From positions 49,486,996 to 49,550,995 of the forward strand of contig CM055108.1 in NCBI GenBank assembly GCA_029204225.1: a DNA stretch of 64,000 bases. The letters run 5' to 3'. Numbering within the stretch: the stretch's first letter is position 1; every line of letters starts with the position of its first letter. This document shows positions 34,105 through 47,160 of this stretch, in pieces. The position numbers and the translations under genes were made by a program. The notes under the pieces were generated by a model. That model saw nothing but the letters and a program-made list of their open reading frames with translations, did no database searches and had not been told where the DNA came from. This stretch comes from Diphasiastrum complanatum. Taxonomy: Eukaryota > Streptophyta > Lycopodiopsida > Lycopodiales > Lycopodiaceae.

Positions 34105-34978
34105 ACAAATTTTAACAACATTGACTTGGGAGCCACAAGACACATGACAGGTGATAAAGATTGGTTCAGTAGCTTGAAAGAGTTGGACAATGGAACATGG
34201 ACAATGAAACATCTATTTTACAAGCAAATGGTGATGTGTGCAAGATCAAGGGGATAGGCACTATTTCCATCCAACTACTTGATGGCAAAAGCAAGAAGAT
34301 CAAGGAGGTACTTTATGTAGCAGGTTTGAAAAAAAATCTACTTTCCGTTGGTGTCATTACTGATCAAAGGTTGAAAGTAGAATTTGCCCATGATTGTTGC
34401 TTTGTAAAGGATGTGAACCAAAAATTCAAAGTTATTAAAGATGGTATAAGAGAGACCAGCACTAGATTGTACAGGTTTAATGGTACAATTAAAGGGCAAC
34501 ATGGACTTATCTCATCCATTCCATCGCAAACTAAACTACGGCATAAAAGACTTGGTCATTTGAACCTAGGAAGCCTTAGCTTGATGAGGAAATTGGAAAT
34601 GGTAAAAGGATTGCCTATGATGGAAGACCACTTGAAGATGATATGTGAATCATGTGTGTATGGAAAGAAACATCGAGAGAAATTCAAGAAAGGTGGACTT
34701 TCAAGGGCTTCAAAGCATTGGTCAAAAATCAAACAGGTAAGAAGATCAAAGTCTTAAGATCTGATAGTGGAAGTGAGTAAAAGTCTACTGAATTCAATTA
34801 TCTTTGTGATCAATGTGGGATCAAAAGACAACTTATGCAAGCTCATAGACCTGACTCAATGGTGTAACTGAGCGCAAGAATTGTACGATTGTGAAAGTGC
34901 TAGATCTATGCTTGTTGAGATGAAGCTACCAAAAGATTTTTTGTCAGAAGCATGCAATACCGTAGTCTATCTTTTTTC
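34105..34978 (+). pseudogene. copia R protease-integrase fragment
   Basis: The plus strand begins in protease (DLGATRHMTGDKDWFSSLK, Ser of DSG changed to Leu). After a frame break it continues ANGDVCKIKGIGTISIQLL, EVLYVAGLKKNLLSVGVI. GAG-pre-integrase follows (LRHKRLGHLNLGSLSLMRKL, CESCVYGKKHREKF). The integrase core has KALVKNQTGKKIKVLRSD, then after a stop DQCGIKRQLMQAHRPDS and GVTERKNCT with the catalytic Glu. It ends at LPKDFLSEACNTVVYL near 34978. Gag, RT and LTRs are missing. The integrase overlaps in content with H, so R and H are different elements. Confidence 0.88.
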
Positions 34979-35847
<869 letters not shown>

Positions 35848-36771
35848 ATGGTTTTTTATTACTTCCTAATCTTCAAAGCTTATGTTGAGAAACAATTTTC
35901 TTTCAAAGTTAAAGCTTTAAGATGTGATAGAGGATGTGAATACATCTCCAACAAGTTTCATGAATACTATGAAGGTGAAGGAATAAAGAGAGAGTTTTCT
36001 TGTGCCTATTCTCCATCTCAAAATGGAGTAGCTGAGAGGAAAAATAGATCTTTATGTGAATGTGCAAAAACAATTTGAGTTTTAGCTTCTTTGCCTATTG
36101 AATATCGGGGTGAAGCTATAAATTGTGCAAACTATTTGTGCAATAGATTACCTCACAATGCACTTGCTGGAAAATCACCTTTTGAAGTCTTGTTTAAGAA
36201 GAAACATAAGGTAGATCAACTTAGAGTTTTTTGTTGTGCTTGCTTTGTTCATGTGCCCTTGGAAACAAGGAAAAGAGATGATTCTAATTCTATTGAAGGG
36301 ATCATGGTTGGATATGCATCCAACAAGAAAGCTTACAGAATCTATGTTCCCTCTACATCAACTACAATTGAAAGTAGGGATGTAATATTCCATGAGGATC
36401 AAATATACATTCTTGAGAAGGCCGAGTTCAAAGATTCTCACAAAGATACTCCAATCATCACCCTTGAAGACTTTCATGGAGAGATGGGGCCGAGAATTGA
36501 GGAGGAGTCACCTCGAATCTTTTCACCAAGGAGATCTCAAAGAGAAAGATCCGAGCCTAGAAGGCTTACCTATGAAGATAGAGGCAAGCAAGTGGAAATC
36601 AACTCCACTAATTGTGCTTATTTTATTTCTCATGAGGAGACGAAGGATGTATATGATGCACTCAACTCGAAGGAATGGTACCTTGCCATGAAGGACGAAT
36701 ATGATGCTTTGATGGCCAATAAGACATGGGAGCTTGTGGATCTTCCATCCAACAAGCACACCATTGGTTAG
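35848..36771 (+). pseudogene. copia H integrase and integrase-RT linker
   Basis: The plus strand starts inside integrase: FKVKALRCDRGCEYISNKF (second catalytic Asp; Gly of GGEY changed to Cys), then SPSQNGVAERKNRSLCECAK with the Glu, one stop, and INCANYLCNRLPHNALAGKS. A 226-codon open stretch (36091-36771) continues FEVLFKKKHKVDQLRVF, IEGIMVGYASNKKAYRIYVP, then the acidic linker with RRSQRERSEPRRLTYEDRGK. It ends at the start of RT (MKDEYDALMANKTWELVDLP, SNKHTIG). The first integrase Asp and everything after the RT start are missing. Confidence 0.9.
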
Positions 36772-36960
36772 TCTTAAGTTTTCTAAGTCTAAGTTCTAAA
36801 TCTAAGTTTAAGCTATTTTATTATTATTTAAGCTTCTACTCATGGACTTACAAAACACATGCCATGGCTTTGAAGTATATTGACAAATACTCATACGTGG
36901 TCTTACAAAACACATGCCACAGAGTTTTATTATTATTATTTTATTTTCTCTGTGTTAGCA
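36772..36960. other. A/T-rich junction with short repeats
   Basis: ACTTACAAAACACATGCCA-like sequence occurs at about 36850 and again at about 36902. A small inverted repeat (CACAGAG ... CTCTGTG around a TTATTATTATT loop) lies at about 36917-36954. It probably holds the junction between H and I. Confidence 0.45.
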
Positions 36961-36989
36961 TAGTTGCTAATATTTGTCATGCCGATGCC

Positions 36990-39900
36990 CTCCATCATTT
37001 GCCACCGTAATTTGTTGAGAAAGGGCATGGGTTTGTAGTAATGGAGCATACCCTAGAGAAAGTTATGGGTTTTCCATAGCTCCACCATGTCAACGCGCAG
37101 GGCGGAAGTGAGTGCAGTGCGATAATAGAGCCTTGCAACGTTGATATGGTCGTCTTGCGTCCGCAAGGGTTTATTGATGTCAAGGGAAATTGGGGGTAAC
37201 CCTCAATCCCAAAAACCTCTGAGTTCTACCAAAAATGCAACCAGGCCGCAATTATCCGCAAAGTATCTAACGTCGCGATCAGGATTGCCATGGTGCTTCT
37301 AGTAGAATACTTGGCAGTTGGTGACCATGTTTTTGGCTAAGTTGCCGGTATCTACGCCTGTGAGCTTAGGCCAAAAGATTCTGTTCTTGACCTTGGTGGC
37401 AGGAAACAGTTCTCACCTCGCTACTGGATAGTAATAAGGATTGGTGCGCATGTAGGAGGGAGCTTCAAGATACCGTGCCATTGAGGTCCTACTTTGCATG
37501 AAGAGCTGATGAGGCCAGAGAGGTTGTGGATCCAGGAGTTTGACTGCTGCTTTATGTGTCTGACACTGGTCCAAATCTGGCAGTATGTAGCCACCTCGCT
37601 CTTTCGTTGTTGGATACTTCTTTGAAAACTCCTGAGCGGCGCGCAACTCCTTGCTTGGTTCTGTGGGCATGATTATGTGCCAAATGGTTGGGGCTTCAGA
37701 GGCAATCTCATGTTCGGTTTGTGGATCGGGATCATGAGATAGAGGAGGTGAGGGGTTAGCTTCTGCAATTCTTTGTGACTCAAGAGAAAATTGTCGTGGA
37801 ATGAAGGTTGGGTTAGTGGTGTCAAGGGGGTTAGAAGCAGTGGAAGGGAAACAAAAATGTTGGGAGCTGGTACCTCTAGAGCCCGATGGATTGGTTGGTG
37901 TTTGAGCTCCTTGCCCCAGGGCTTGGCCTTGAAATGTGGAGCCTTGAGTGGGAGGAGGATGCTGTTGAAATTTTGCTCCATCTCCACCATCTGGTCCATC
38001 AAAGTGGTGCCCTGAATCATGGAATTCAGCATGCTCTGCATGAACCGACGGTGTCGACTGGGCAGCAGCCTTTAAGCATTCTTCTAGGGTGGCTATGTGC
38101 TGGTTTAGGGCCTCGACGAAAGCAATGTATGATTGTTGTAATTTTGAGTGTTGCTCCATCGTGGCTTTCAGCTTTTGGGCCAACGTTTGATAGGCCACCA
38201 CTGGAATGGTAGTTCCGTCAGGAATAGCTGGTGGTGTGAAGTCGTTGAAGTCCACCATTTCCAACTGTTCCTTCATAGTGGAACGTGCTGCTTGTGAATC
38301 TGCCACAGCCTCATCCTTCTCGGCTTTGAGGGTATCGGTGGTTTGCTACATGTTGGATACCTTCAGTTGGAGCTGGTTCTGGAGATGGAGTAGCATCTGC
38401 TGCTATTGTTGATTGTAATTTGTGAGGTTCTGGATCTGCAACTGCTGTTGTTTGTTTTCCTCCTCTAGCCTTGCTTTTTCTTTCTGAAGGTCCGCCATAG
38501 CACCATCGTCAAATTGTCGCATAGTATATCGTCTCCCTAGGGTGCCGAATAGATTGTATTGGAGCTCATTCACCAACCATACCGCTTTTTGGGCTGTAAG
38601 GGGTAACTGTTCCCAAGGACCAATGTCAGGGAGGGTGCGTGTGTAGTTAGGATACGACATGGGGTTAAATGGTAGAAAATCAAGAACAGGGCTAGACGGA
38701 GGTGTATGAAAGACAGGTGGAAGTGATTGTGGATTGAGGGGTGGGGAGGTACTATGTGGCGGAGAGTGTGGGATTGGGTTAGTGGTGACAGTGGTTGATG
38801 GTAATGCAGTTAGTAATTGTAATGCAAAATCATCTACGTTAATTGTGGAGTCAAGTAGGGTGGGAATTTGTACAAGGGAGGGCTTTTGTGGAAGTGTGGA
38901 AGGGAAGCCCGTGTTGAGAGTTAGTGAGGATGTGGAGGTGGCAGTAAACGTTGGGGGTGGTGGTGGGAGTGTGAAAGCAAGTGATGGCGAGGAGATTGCC
39001 TGTGTGGACGGAATCACGCCCATAGGATCATAGCCGGAAGTGCTTGTTGTTTCGGAGCGACCTGCTGCTGCTGCTACTGCTTGTCGGCATTGTTGGGCCT
39101 GGTGAAGTAAGGCTGTCTACTGCTCTAGGACTTCCTTTGGGACCTGAGATGGTTTAAGGCTCCCTCCGAATTCAGCATATTCTACCCCGATGTCGCTGGA
39201 TAGAATGTCATGCGGGACATCTGCTTCTGTGCTGACCGCCTTCCCTTTCTGCTTCTTAGTAGGTAGGACTGGTGAGTCTGGTTCTGCTGTCGGTTGGGGG
39301 GTGGCTCGCTTTTTTGTGTTTGGATAAACAGCATCCAGCTCCTTGATGGCAGTAGCCACCTTAGACCCCAATTGCTTGGTGGCCAACATGTGGAGGAGAT
39401 ACCTACATTTGGTAGCTGATTTGCGTGCTTTCAGAGCTCCACACAGCTTCTCTGCTACCTTCTCACTTATAATTTTGAGTGGGGTTGTCCATGGTGAGGG
39501 TCAGAGAGAAGAGATCACTCGGTGGGATGCGATCCATCTTGGTGGTATGTACTGTGACCATGGTGACGAGGATCTATGAGACGGCCCGTAGATGAGAATC
39601 CGTAATGAGGCGGATAGCGATCTCGTCGTTGGTTGGGCAATGGTTTTGTCGTTGTCGGTCAGAAACTTGGTAAAGTACTGGGCATCATAGTTGTTGCCCT
39701 TTCCATGGATTGTCTCTCTGAGATTAGGAAAGCTGACGCTCTGAAGATCCCCAGGAGAGACATTGATAATAGTATAGTTGCCACTCTTGGATGTAATCCG
39801 GAAAGTTTGGAACTCATCCAAATAGGTCGAGTAGGCTACTCGGATGAGGCTCTCGCTCTGCTGGTCTCGGAAAAGTGTCAGATTAAATCCAAGGTTCGTG

Positions 39901-40025
39901 AGGATATCCTTGGCCAGTGTGAGCTGCTCGGCGTAATTCTTAAAATAGATCATGACTATATCCCCTGAATAAGGACGAGGGGGTTTACGGCGATGCAAGC
40001 TCAGCGAGGAATTGTGGGAAGCCAT
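36990..40025 (-). pseudogene. long sense-strand extra ORF of gypsy I, unknown function
   Basis: It starts at the ATG at 40025 (MASHNSSLSLHRRKPPRPYS) and is about 1000 codons long with several stops and frameshifts. N-terminal domain (to about 39600): GDIVMIYFKNYAEQLTLAKD, ILTNLGFNL, AYSTYLDEFQTFRITSKSGN. A Pro/Ser/Thr-rich stretch follows (39023-38600: LPPPPPTFTATSTSSLTL). Then a coiled coil (ADLQKEKARLEEENKQQQLQ, about 38490-38410), a helical block (38306-38080: LAQKLKATMEQHSKLQQSYI), a Gly/Pro/Gln stretch, and a C-terminal domain (IIMPTEPSKELRAAQEFSKK ... PYYYPVAR). Fragments below 37413 (FADNCGLVAFLVELRGFWD, INVARLYYRTALTSALRVDM) suggest it continues to about 37.0 kb. Order and size resemble the F extra ORF and the start resembles ORF P. 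Confidence 0.68.
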
Positions 40026-40135
40026 GATAACAGTGATTTTAGATTGCTCTGAGAATTTTGAAAATTTTGAAAAAAATTTGGCATGAACTCGAGAGCAGCA
40101 ATCTAAAATGAACTCGTGGAAAAAAGGTGGAAGTC

Positions 40136-40144
40136 GATATATAG
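40136..40144 (-). promoter_or_regulatory. TATA-like box upstream of the gypsy I extra ORF
   Basis: The minus strand reads CTATATATC about 110 bases before the ATG at 40025, inside the roughly 0.7-kb non-coding gap after the integrase. Spacing fits a plant core promoter. This suggests separate transcription of the extra ORF but is only a motif match. Confidence 0.45.
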
Positions 40145-40734
40145 ACTTTTTTTGGTAGGAATTCGTAACTTCACCCATAAATCGTCTTCAGCCTCCACGA
40201 TTTGGTAATGATGGTCGCGAGTTTTGAGGCAACTTTCTGAGGGCCCGCGAATTCCTATAAGTGGTTTTTTTATTGTCAAAAGAGAAAAAAATGTCTGATA
40301 GTGCAAAAATGTATCTGATCAAAATTTGCGGAGATAGTAGAGAAATCGTGAGAATCAATTTGAGCTCCAGCGAATTGTCTACGAATTCTAATAATGGATA
40401 TCTGATGAAGAAAATTACTTTTTGTCTATTTTTAGACATTTTTTTTATCTGAGACAGAATTCGCAGAGGTCAAATACGAATCGTGCTTTTGAAAAAAGGG
40501 TCAGACGAATTCTATCTGAGATGCTGTGAAAAAATTTTGTCTGAAACTAATGACTTTTGTGGTTTTTTCAGAGAAGATTGTTGGTATACCTGATCTGATA
40601 GTATCTTGATGGGTGGAACAAGAAATCGTAGCAAAAATGTGGTCGAAATGGCATGCAAACAATAAAAAGGGAGAAGAGAAAAAAAGTAAAAAAGAAACAG
40701 CTAATACATATCAAGATAAAAGCAGGGTTCATTG

Positions 40735-41195
40735 TACTTTCTCAGTCGACTCCCATTGACTACAGTGTCGAGGATATCACCTTGAAGGGTTTAAAGTTGG
40801 ACATATCCAGAGGCAAAGATTTTTTTTTTTACGTAAGGTCCTTGGCCCAAAAATTTTAGTGCTTTGGCCTGGTATAGCAGGACCTTATCGCCAACCTGGA
40901 AATCTCTAAGTTTCAATGATCGATCATGCCATGCTTTTTGTCGTCGTTTGTGGACTTGTTGAGCATGGATGCTGATCCGTCGTGTTTCACAAAGTTGCTC
41001 TAGATGGAATAACCTATTTGCTAGATTCTGAGGAGTATCGAGCTCAAGGTTGTAGCTACTCGAAGGGAGGGGATATGGAATTCCACAAGCATAATGGCTT
41101 CTTGTCTATATGTGAGCTGGAAGGGGGTTAAGCCTGTAGCTCGCTTCGGGGTAGTGTAATAAGCCCAGAGAGCAACATGGAGTTTGAGTGAAGAA
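40735..41195 (-). pseudogene. gypsy I integrase C-terminal part
   Basis: The minus strand reads LKLHVALWAYYTTPKRATGL, TPFQLTYRQEAI, ISIHAQQVHKRRQKAWHDRS, LRDFQVGDKVLLYQAKALKF, a GPY-type module, and ends LDTVVNGSRLRKYN. It corresponds to the part after the catalytic Glu. It is joined at about 41195 directly to the linker after RNase H, so the whole DDE core is deleted. The end of this domain marks where the extra ORF region begins. Confidence 0.87.
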
Positions 41196-42299
41196 AGGAT
41201 CCATCTGTCCTGAAGTTAAATATTTGGTAATTTCCCTAGCCCATATAGGTGTAGAGTCAACTTGGAAAAGGATTGCATCTGGTAAATCATCGTTGACGCC
41301 TTGATCAGGGGTAGGAAGGTTAGGGATTCGGGATAGATGGTCTGCTAAAAAATGTTCAACTCCCTTACGAACCACGATCCTAAACTCAAATTCTCTCAAT
41401 AATAGGATTCATCTAGTAATACGGCCGATGGTGCAGGTCTTGTTGATGAGATACAACAGTGCTTGATGATCAGTGAAGAACGCAAAGACTTTTCCTAGAA
41501 GATAATGGCGAAACTTCTGAACTGCATATGCCATTGCCAAGGCTTCGTGTTCGATAGTGGTATAATTGACTTCAGCAGGTATCAATTGTCGACTAAGAAA
41601 ATGAATTGGGTAGTCTTTTTTTAATTCTCCCGGTTGGGTGAGCACTGCTCCAATGGCATACTTGGATGCATCGGTATGCACATGGAATTTCTTAGAATAA
41701 TCAGGAGCCCGGAGGATGGGTGCATTGGTAAGGGCTCTTTGAGGTGATTAAAGGCGACGTGTTGTTCATCCGTCCATTTGGGAACTACAACTACTTTGTA
41801 GATTAAGCGTGCTTTGTTAGCGAAATCGAAAATAAAGCACCGATAGTAGTTGGCGTGGCCAAGGAAGGGGTAAACTTCACGTATTGTACGCGGTTCTGGT
41901 AGATTTTGAATGATAAGGATCTTTTCAGAGTCAGTGGCACTGCCATTTCGTGAGATAATATGTCCTAACACAATACCATGGGTTACCCAAATCTGACATT
42001 TTTCAGGATTAAGAGAGATATCGAAGCGTTGACATTGGATAAAAAAAAATTCAAGCACAGACAGATGACGTATTTATTTGAAATGTGCTCCTAAATCGTC
42101 CAAGTAAACTTCTAAGGTATCGCCCATCTGCTGAGAAAAGGCCGCTTGCATAACACGTTGGAAGGTGCTAGGAGCATTGCAAAGACCAAAAGGCATGACT
42201 TTCTAGCAGAAGGTTCCCCATTCTATGGCAAAGGCGGTTTTGTGTTGATCTTCTTCAGCGATTTGAATGCTCCGCAGCTCGTGTAGGACCTGGAGAGAC
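41196..42299 (-). pseudogene. gypsy I reverse transcriptase and RNase H
   Basis: RT begins broken at 42299 and shows MPFGLCNAPSTFQRVMQAAF and the catalytic EVYLDDLGAHFK (about 42100), then FDISLNPEKCQIWVTHGIVL, GHIISRNG and FLGHANYYRCFI. RNase H has THTDASKYAIGAVLTQPGEL-like sequence (about 41680-41640), HFLSRQLIPAEVNYTTIEHE, and FTDHQALLYL. A linker EFRIVVRKGVEHFLADHLSR follows. The sequence is typical Ty3/gypsy. Stops occur at about 42055 and 41700. Confidence 0.9.
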
Positions 42300-42950
42300 A
42301 ACGCATGCTGTTTGTTGGTAGATAGAGATAAGCACACAAGCAAACATACAACGCGGAAGCAAAAAAAAACAAAAGAAAAAGGAGAAGAAGCTAGGTAGAA
42401 AAATACTTAAAAAAGCGGCAACACCTTAGAAATCATTTTTAGGCACTTTTGTCTTTTTCGCTTTTTGTTGACCGACTTCGCCAATGGATGAGTAACCCTA
42501 AAACAGTTGGACAAACAAATATCCCAAAGGCGGTTTACGGTTACCAACTGTTGTACATATGCAAAGACTGGCATAAATAGCCTTAAAGGCTTGTAAGATA
42601 TTTCCTCTCTTTTAAATCTCTATATTAGCTTAATCAAGCTATGTACGTGTTAATTTTTGGGGAATTGTCTTTTCAATCAGAGTTATCTGTAGCTAGCGTT
42701 ATCACACTCAACAAGCTGAAGTTATTATTTCAAGCCATTGTACTCACTGTTGATATTTATCAAAGTGCAATTTTTGACTCACTATTGCATCGTTCATTTG
42801 CACAAACTGTATGAATTCTTCTACTTGAATATTTTTGTTGCTAACTGTTGTGTTTCCGTTCCTACAAGCCTACGCTCTGAGCAATCGAGCCTCCGCTGCG
42901 CTCACAACCATCGTTTTATGACAGATCAGTGTTTTTAAGATTGGACCCTC
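42300..42950 (+). repeat. possible LTR of unassigned orientation
   Basis: A TGTTGGTAGATAGAG start lies near 42311. A TATA-like GGCATAAATAGCC lies near 42570, followed by a T-rich stretch, and the segment is bounded on the left by the cut RT of gypsy I. No PBS, PPT or partner copy was found. Confidence 0.35.
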
Positions 42951-44589
42951 TCCCACGTGTCTCCCTAGTGTATATGCATGTTGTCTTGCACTTTGTAGCA
43001 GAGCATTAGTCATAAAGAGATATAATAGTCTCGTGTCCTTCTCTGACCAACCAACTACCATGTTTGGATTTGGACAAGTTTGGTGGAGGAGTATTGGCCA
43101 AGGCCCCCTCTGAACTTTTCAAGACCTGTCATGTGCAAACCACAAATCCATTTAGTCACATCATACTAGAAAAATTGTACATCGAAAATCAAGACAACAT
43201 AGACCAATATATGCATTGATGGACTGACTGCATATTAAATTTCAAAGCAGAAGTGTAAAAATCATATCACTTCTTGTAGTTAATCACATGCAAAGTCCCA
43301 TATCATAAGAAACAACCTTGTATACTACTTTTCAAGCTTAGGAGAGTTGCCATGTTCCTTGCAAAAGAGAAGATTACTTACTTTTTTTTACAAAACTTGA
43401 TGCATTAAGATTCAAGGGGCTAGACCCTAGATTCACACCAAGTTCTTTGGCAATCTACATTTATGAAACATATTTTTTTATAGCAAAGTTCATGGAAGGT
43501 CCTTAAATGTTGTAGCAATAGCAAAGTGTGCATATTGTAGCAAAGTTCTATCACCTATGTTCATCGGTCAGTCCTATCACCTATGTTCATCGGTTAGTTA
43601 ATAATTCCTTCATGCATTGAAATAAGCCCAACAATTGAAGGTTGTTGAAAGAGAATGTCTTAATTAGTGTAGATCACACAAACTGCCCATGCCTAGCCTC
43701 TTTAGAATGACCTTTGAGAAACATCTTGGTCATATCAAACATGGGTTTTCATGTCAAGCCCCCTCATATCACTTGTTTGTTTGCTCATGTACATCAAGAT
43801 TTAGTTTTTTAGTGAGCTATTTTTAGTCATAGAAGTCTAAGCCATGAGAATGTAGATTGAGGTTGGGTCTATGTTACTTTTTCATTCGGAAGTATGACCT
43901 TATGCTCTAAATGAGTACTTAACAATTTCTATGAAATCATGGAATGAAAACAAAAACACAATCATGACAATATTGAATACATGTAAGTGTTTTGCATTAA
44001 CTATTAATTCTTTCATGTTCTCATTGATTTTGGGGAAGTTTAGCCCCTAAAATTGTGATACAAATAAGCTCAAGACCTAAACAATGTATCATCAGAAACA
44101 CATTCTACTTATATGTTGTTTATGAAAATGTTATGTTCATATGTTCTGAAAGTTGTATTATGAAAAACCTTTTTTTGTTATTACTTATGGATGATGCTAT
44201 AACTTCGTAAAATTCATAGATGTTCTAAATAGTTACACACTACAATACTTCACTTTTATGACACAACGCCAAGCCATCATCATACTTATATCTTAGAGCA
44301 TTTTGAATTGGCATTCTAAAATGCTAAATAAAAGCACAAAGTAATATCAAGGTCATTTTTTATTAGGTAATGTTCATATGTTTATGTCAATGTAAATTCT
44401 CTTTACTTAATGTTTGATCATGGCTATTTACGAATTTGGCCAAAAACAACTCGCAAAACTCACAACTATTTACTCGCAATTTGTCAAGCCCCGGATAGGG
44501 AGGTCTCCTTGGTGCAACTTGGTGTGGATTTGTGCTTGTGCTTGCTGATTGAACTACAATCTAATTCAATGGCGTGTTGATGCTGAATC
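42951..44589. other. AT-rich spacer, no gene seen
   Basis: No family motif in any frame. A 24-base unit (CCTATCACCTATGTTCATCG and flank) is tandemly duplicated at about 43546-43595. Otherwise featureless. Confidence 0.55.
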
Positions 44590-46005
44590 TTAATGGACAA
44601 TTCTTACAACATTGTCCATATCCACACTCATGGCAGAAGGGCGTATAAATTTCTTTGTTTGGACATTCAACAATCCTATATCATTTTCCGCATCCATAAC
44701 ATCCATATAATCTTCCCCCTTGGCATTGTGGTTGTGTAGCATATGTGGTGTAATACTTATTAATAGAAAGATCAATGAAAGATTCATCATGTCCATACCA
44801 TTGTTGCATTTCCTTTTGGAGAAATGTTTCAGCATCCGACCCTGTGAGATTCACCTAGGCTGCTTGAGGATTAATCAGCCCTAGTGGTGCTGGTAGTGCC
44901 ATTCCTTGTTGTTGAGGCCCTGGTCTAAGCCTTGGTGCTGCATTAGATGCTGCTTAGTGGTAATCATAAGAGGTCTGAAATTGAGCTCTCTTTTGTTGTA
45001 TGATCTGTGGGTTATAGGGGCAATATGCAGTGTCATGTGAGGATGCATTGCACATAATAGTATATATGCATCAACTTCAAGTTTTGCTTCAATACCGGAC
45101 ACTCGTTTGAAGTGTGATTTTGGGTACAAATGAGACACCAAACATTGTCCTGTCGAGGATACTGTTGTTGATAAGGATCTGATTGTGGTGCTGCAGTACT
45201 TTGAAGAGCCTTCAATTTTTGGTGAAACCAGGCTATGAGCTGCTCCATCCACTTCTTGTGTAACTTCACGATCTATTCAATCAGAGATTCTTTGGACAAG
45301 CTCGTAGAGTTTGAGATCGATGCAATTGAAGGAGTTGAAGCATGAAGAGTTGTAGTTCCTAGTGTGGAATCATCCTCTGATCCTTCATCTTCTTCTCTCA
45401 TTGTGTCTTTCATAACTTCATGCAATGTGGCATGCTGCTCACATCTTTTAAGCTCTCGTAGGATGCTTCTAGATAGTCCCGCTAGGAACCCCGTAATGAC
45501 CACATGATCATGTGTAAGCTCCGCATTACACTCAGATCTCAGGTGCTTGATCTGTTCAATGTAGTCTCTGACCCTTTTTCTTTTTCCCATCTTGATTTTT
45601 CTAATCATGAAGAATGGGTCTTCAAAGAACTTGCATGGCTTGAATCTGGAGGCAGATGCTACTTTTACCACTTTTCAGTCTATTTGTTCTTGCGTTGTCT
45701 GATTGAAAAACTTGTCTAAAGTTTCTCCTATTAGGGACATTGGAAACAACTTCAGCTTCTCTGCCAGAGTGATTTTACCGTAGATCTCCCATAGTTTTTC
45801 AAGAATCTGATAGGATCGGTGGATGCATCAAATTTGGGCAATTCCAATCTAGGAGATCTTATGATTTCGTATAGAGGTACCGTTGGCATATGAATACCCT
45901 GATCCATTGGATTTGGCTGATTTAGTTGGATCTCTTCCGTTGCTGCTTGATGTAGCTCTAGATTCTCTGTAGGTAATATTCTATCATATCTCAATCTCAT
46001 TCATT
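44590..46005 (-). pseudogene. gypsy U gag with zinc-knuckle-like motif
   Basis: The minus strand shows a gypsy gag. N-terminal part (46000-45752): PMDQGIHMPTVPLYEIIRSP, RLELPKFDASTDPIRFL. Core (45671-45273): FFEDPFFMIRKIKMGKRKRV, RDYIEQIKHLRSECNAELTH, ITGFLAGLSRSILRELKRCE, typical of Retrotrans_gag proteins. C-terminal part has WCLICTQNHTSNECP, a CCHC-like knuckle with one residue fewer than usual between the second Cys and His. Tail sequence to 44590 is in a shifted frame. Protease and pol are absent on the left, so only the 5' end of U survives. Confidence 0.85.
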
Positions 46006-47160
46006 ATGCAGATTTGATATAGAGTAAAGACTTTTGGCAATAGTGGATCTAAGTGGATCTTGTTTGGGTGATGATGATCAGTGGTTGATGTTATGAAGGG
46101 ATGAGAGAAACATGAACAACTAATAGATTTTACTAGACAACAATTGAAATGATTATTGAGAGATGGATGGGTGGCGACACAGATTTGAATGGAGATCGTC
46201 ACAAAAAATGGGTGATGTAACGACGTAGATGATAACAACAATGAGTGATAGATGGCAATGATGGTGCCAATGCAGGTGGGGTTTGAGGCCTCCCCGCTGA
46301 GGCCCCGCTAGATACAGATAATATTAACCTTCACCTACCATAGATATTTCAGAACAATGTTTTATGACTATTCTGAGCTTGACAAAGATTGACGGTACAT
46401 AGGTGAGGGTTCAAAGGACTTAGATTTTTCTCTGAGCACTGGAAATATTTGTCTGACTGCTTTTTCTCAATATTAACCTTTGTCGACTTCATTGATGCTA
46501 GAAAACATGGAAAAGTAGCTACTGAAAAACTGGCAAAGGTTTGTAGTAAGTACTTTTGCAGATTTTAAAATTGGCAAGGGTTTTGATGGCAAATTTCTAT
46601 TTTTGATGTCTAAGGACCTTTGCCAAAGACCGTACACTCAATACTAACCTTTGTTGACCTTCAAGATGGCTCTAATGCTAAAAATGAAACCAAGCGAAGG
46701 TTGTCTGGGGAGTTTTGGGCTATTGTGAGAATCTGGACTTTTTTTACAGAGATTTGTTTATTTTTTTTGACAATTTTGTCAAACTAGCTGGGAACTAACT
46801 GTAGGTATTGATGATGTGGCAAAACATACTGCTAGGTGGGCGAAGGTTGGTTCGAACAGAGCAAAGAGATACCAGATTTGATAGGTGTTTTTTGGCTCCT
46901 TCTTTGGATAGTTTGTCAAAACTACATGGTTTTTCTAACTTTTTAATTTTTAGGATCTATGGAAGCGATAGGGTGCTAGAATATAATGTTTTTCACCTCT
47001 CAATCTCTCTCCACGGATCATACAAGCAACAATCATGAAAAAACAACAATATAATCTCTACTACACACTGAACTACCCCCCACACATCCATTCCACAAGC
47101 AAAAATCACAAACACAAAATGAATGCATGCAAGCTAAAAAAACAAGAAAATGCTAATCTA
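46006..47160 (-). other. leader of gypsy U
   Basis: About 1.15 kb of non-coding sequence between PBS and gag. ATTAACCTT(C/T)-like phrases recur (about 46323, 46472, 46650), indicating old internal repeats. Part (46909-47160) is shared with repeat J. No coding motif was seen. Confidence 0.55.

Noticed and set aside
43546-43595. 24-base tandem duplication in spacer
   Set aside because: Only two units and no functional context; ordinary slippage or a small duplication.
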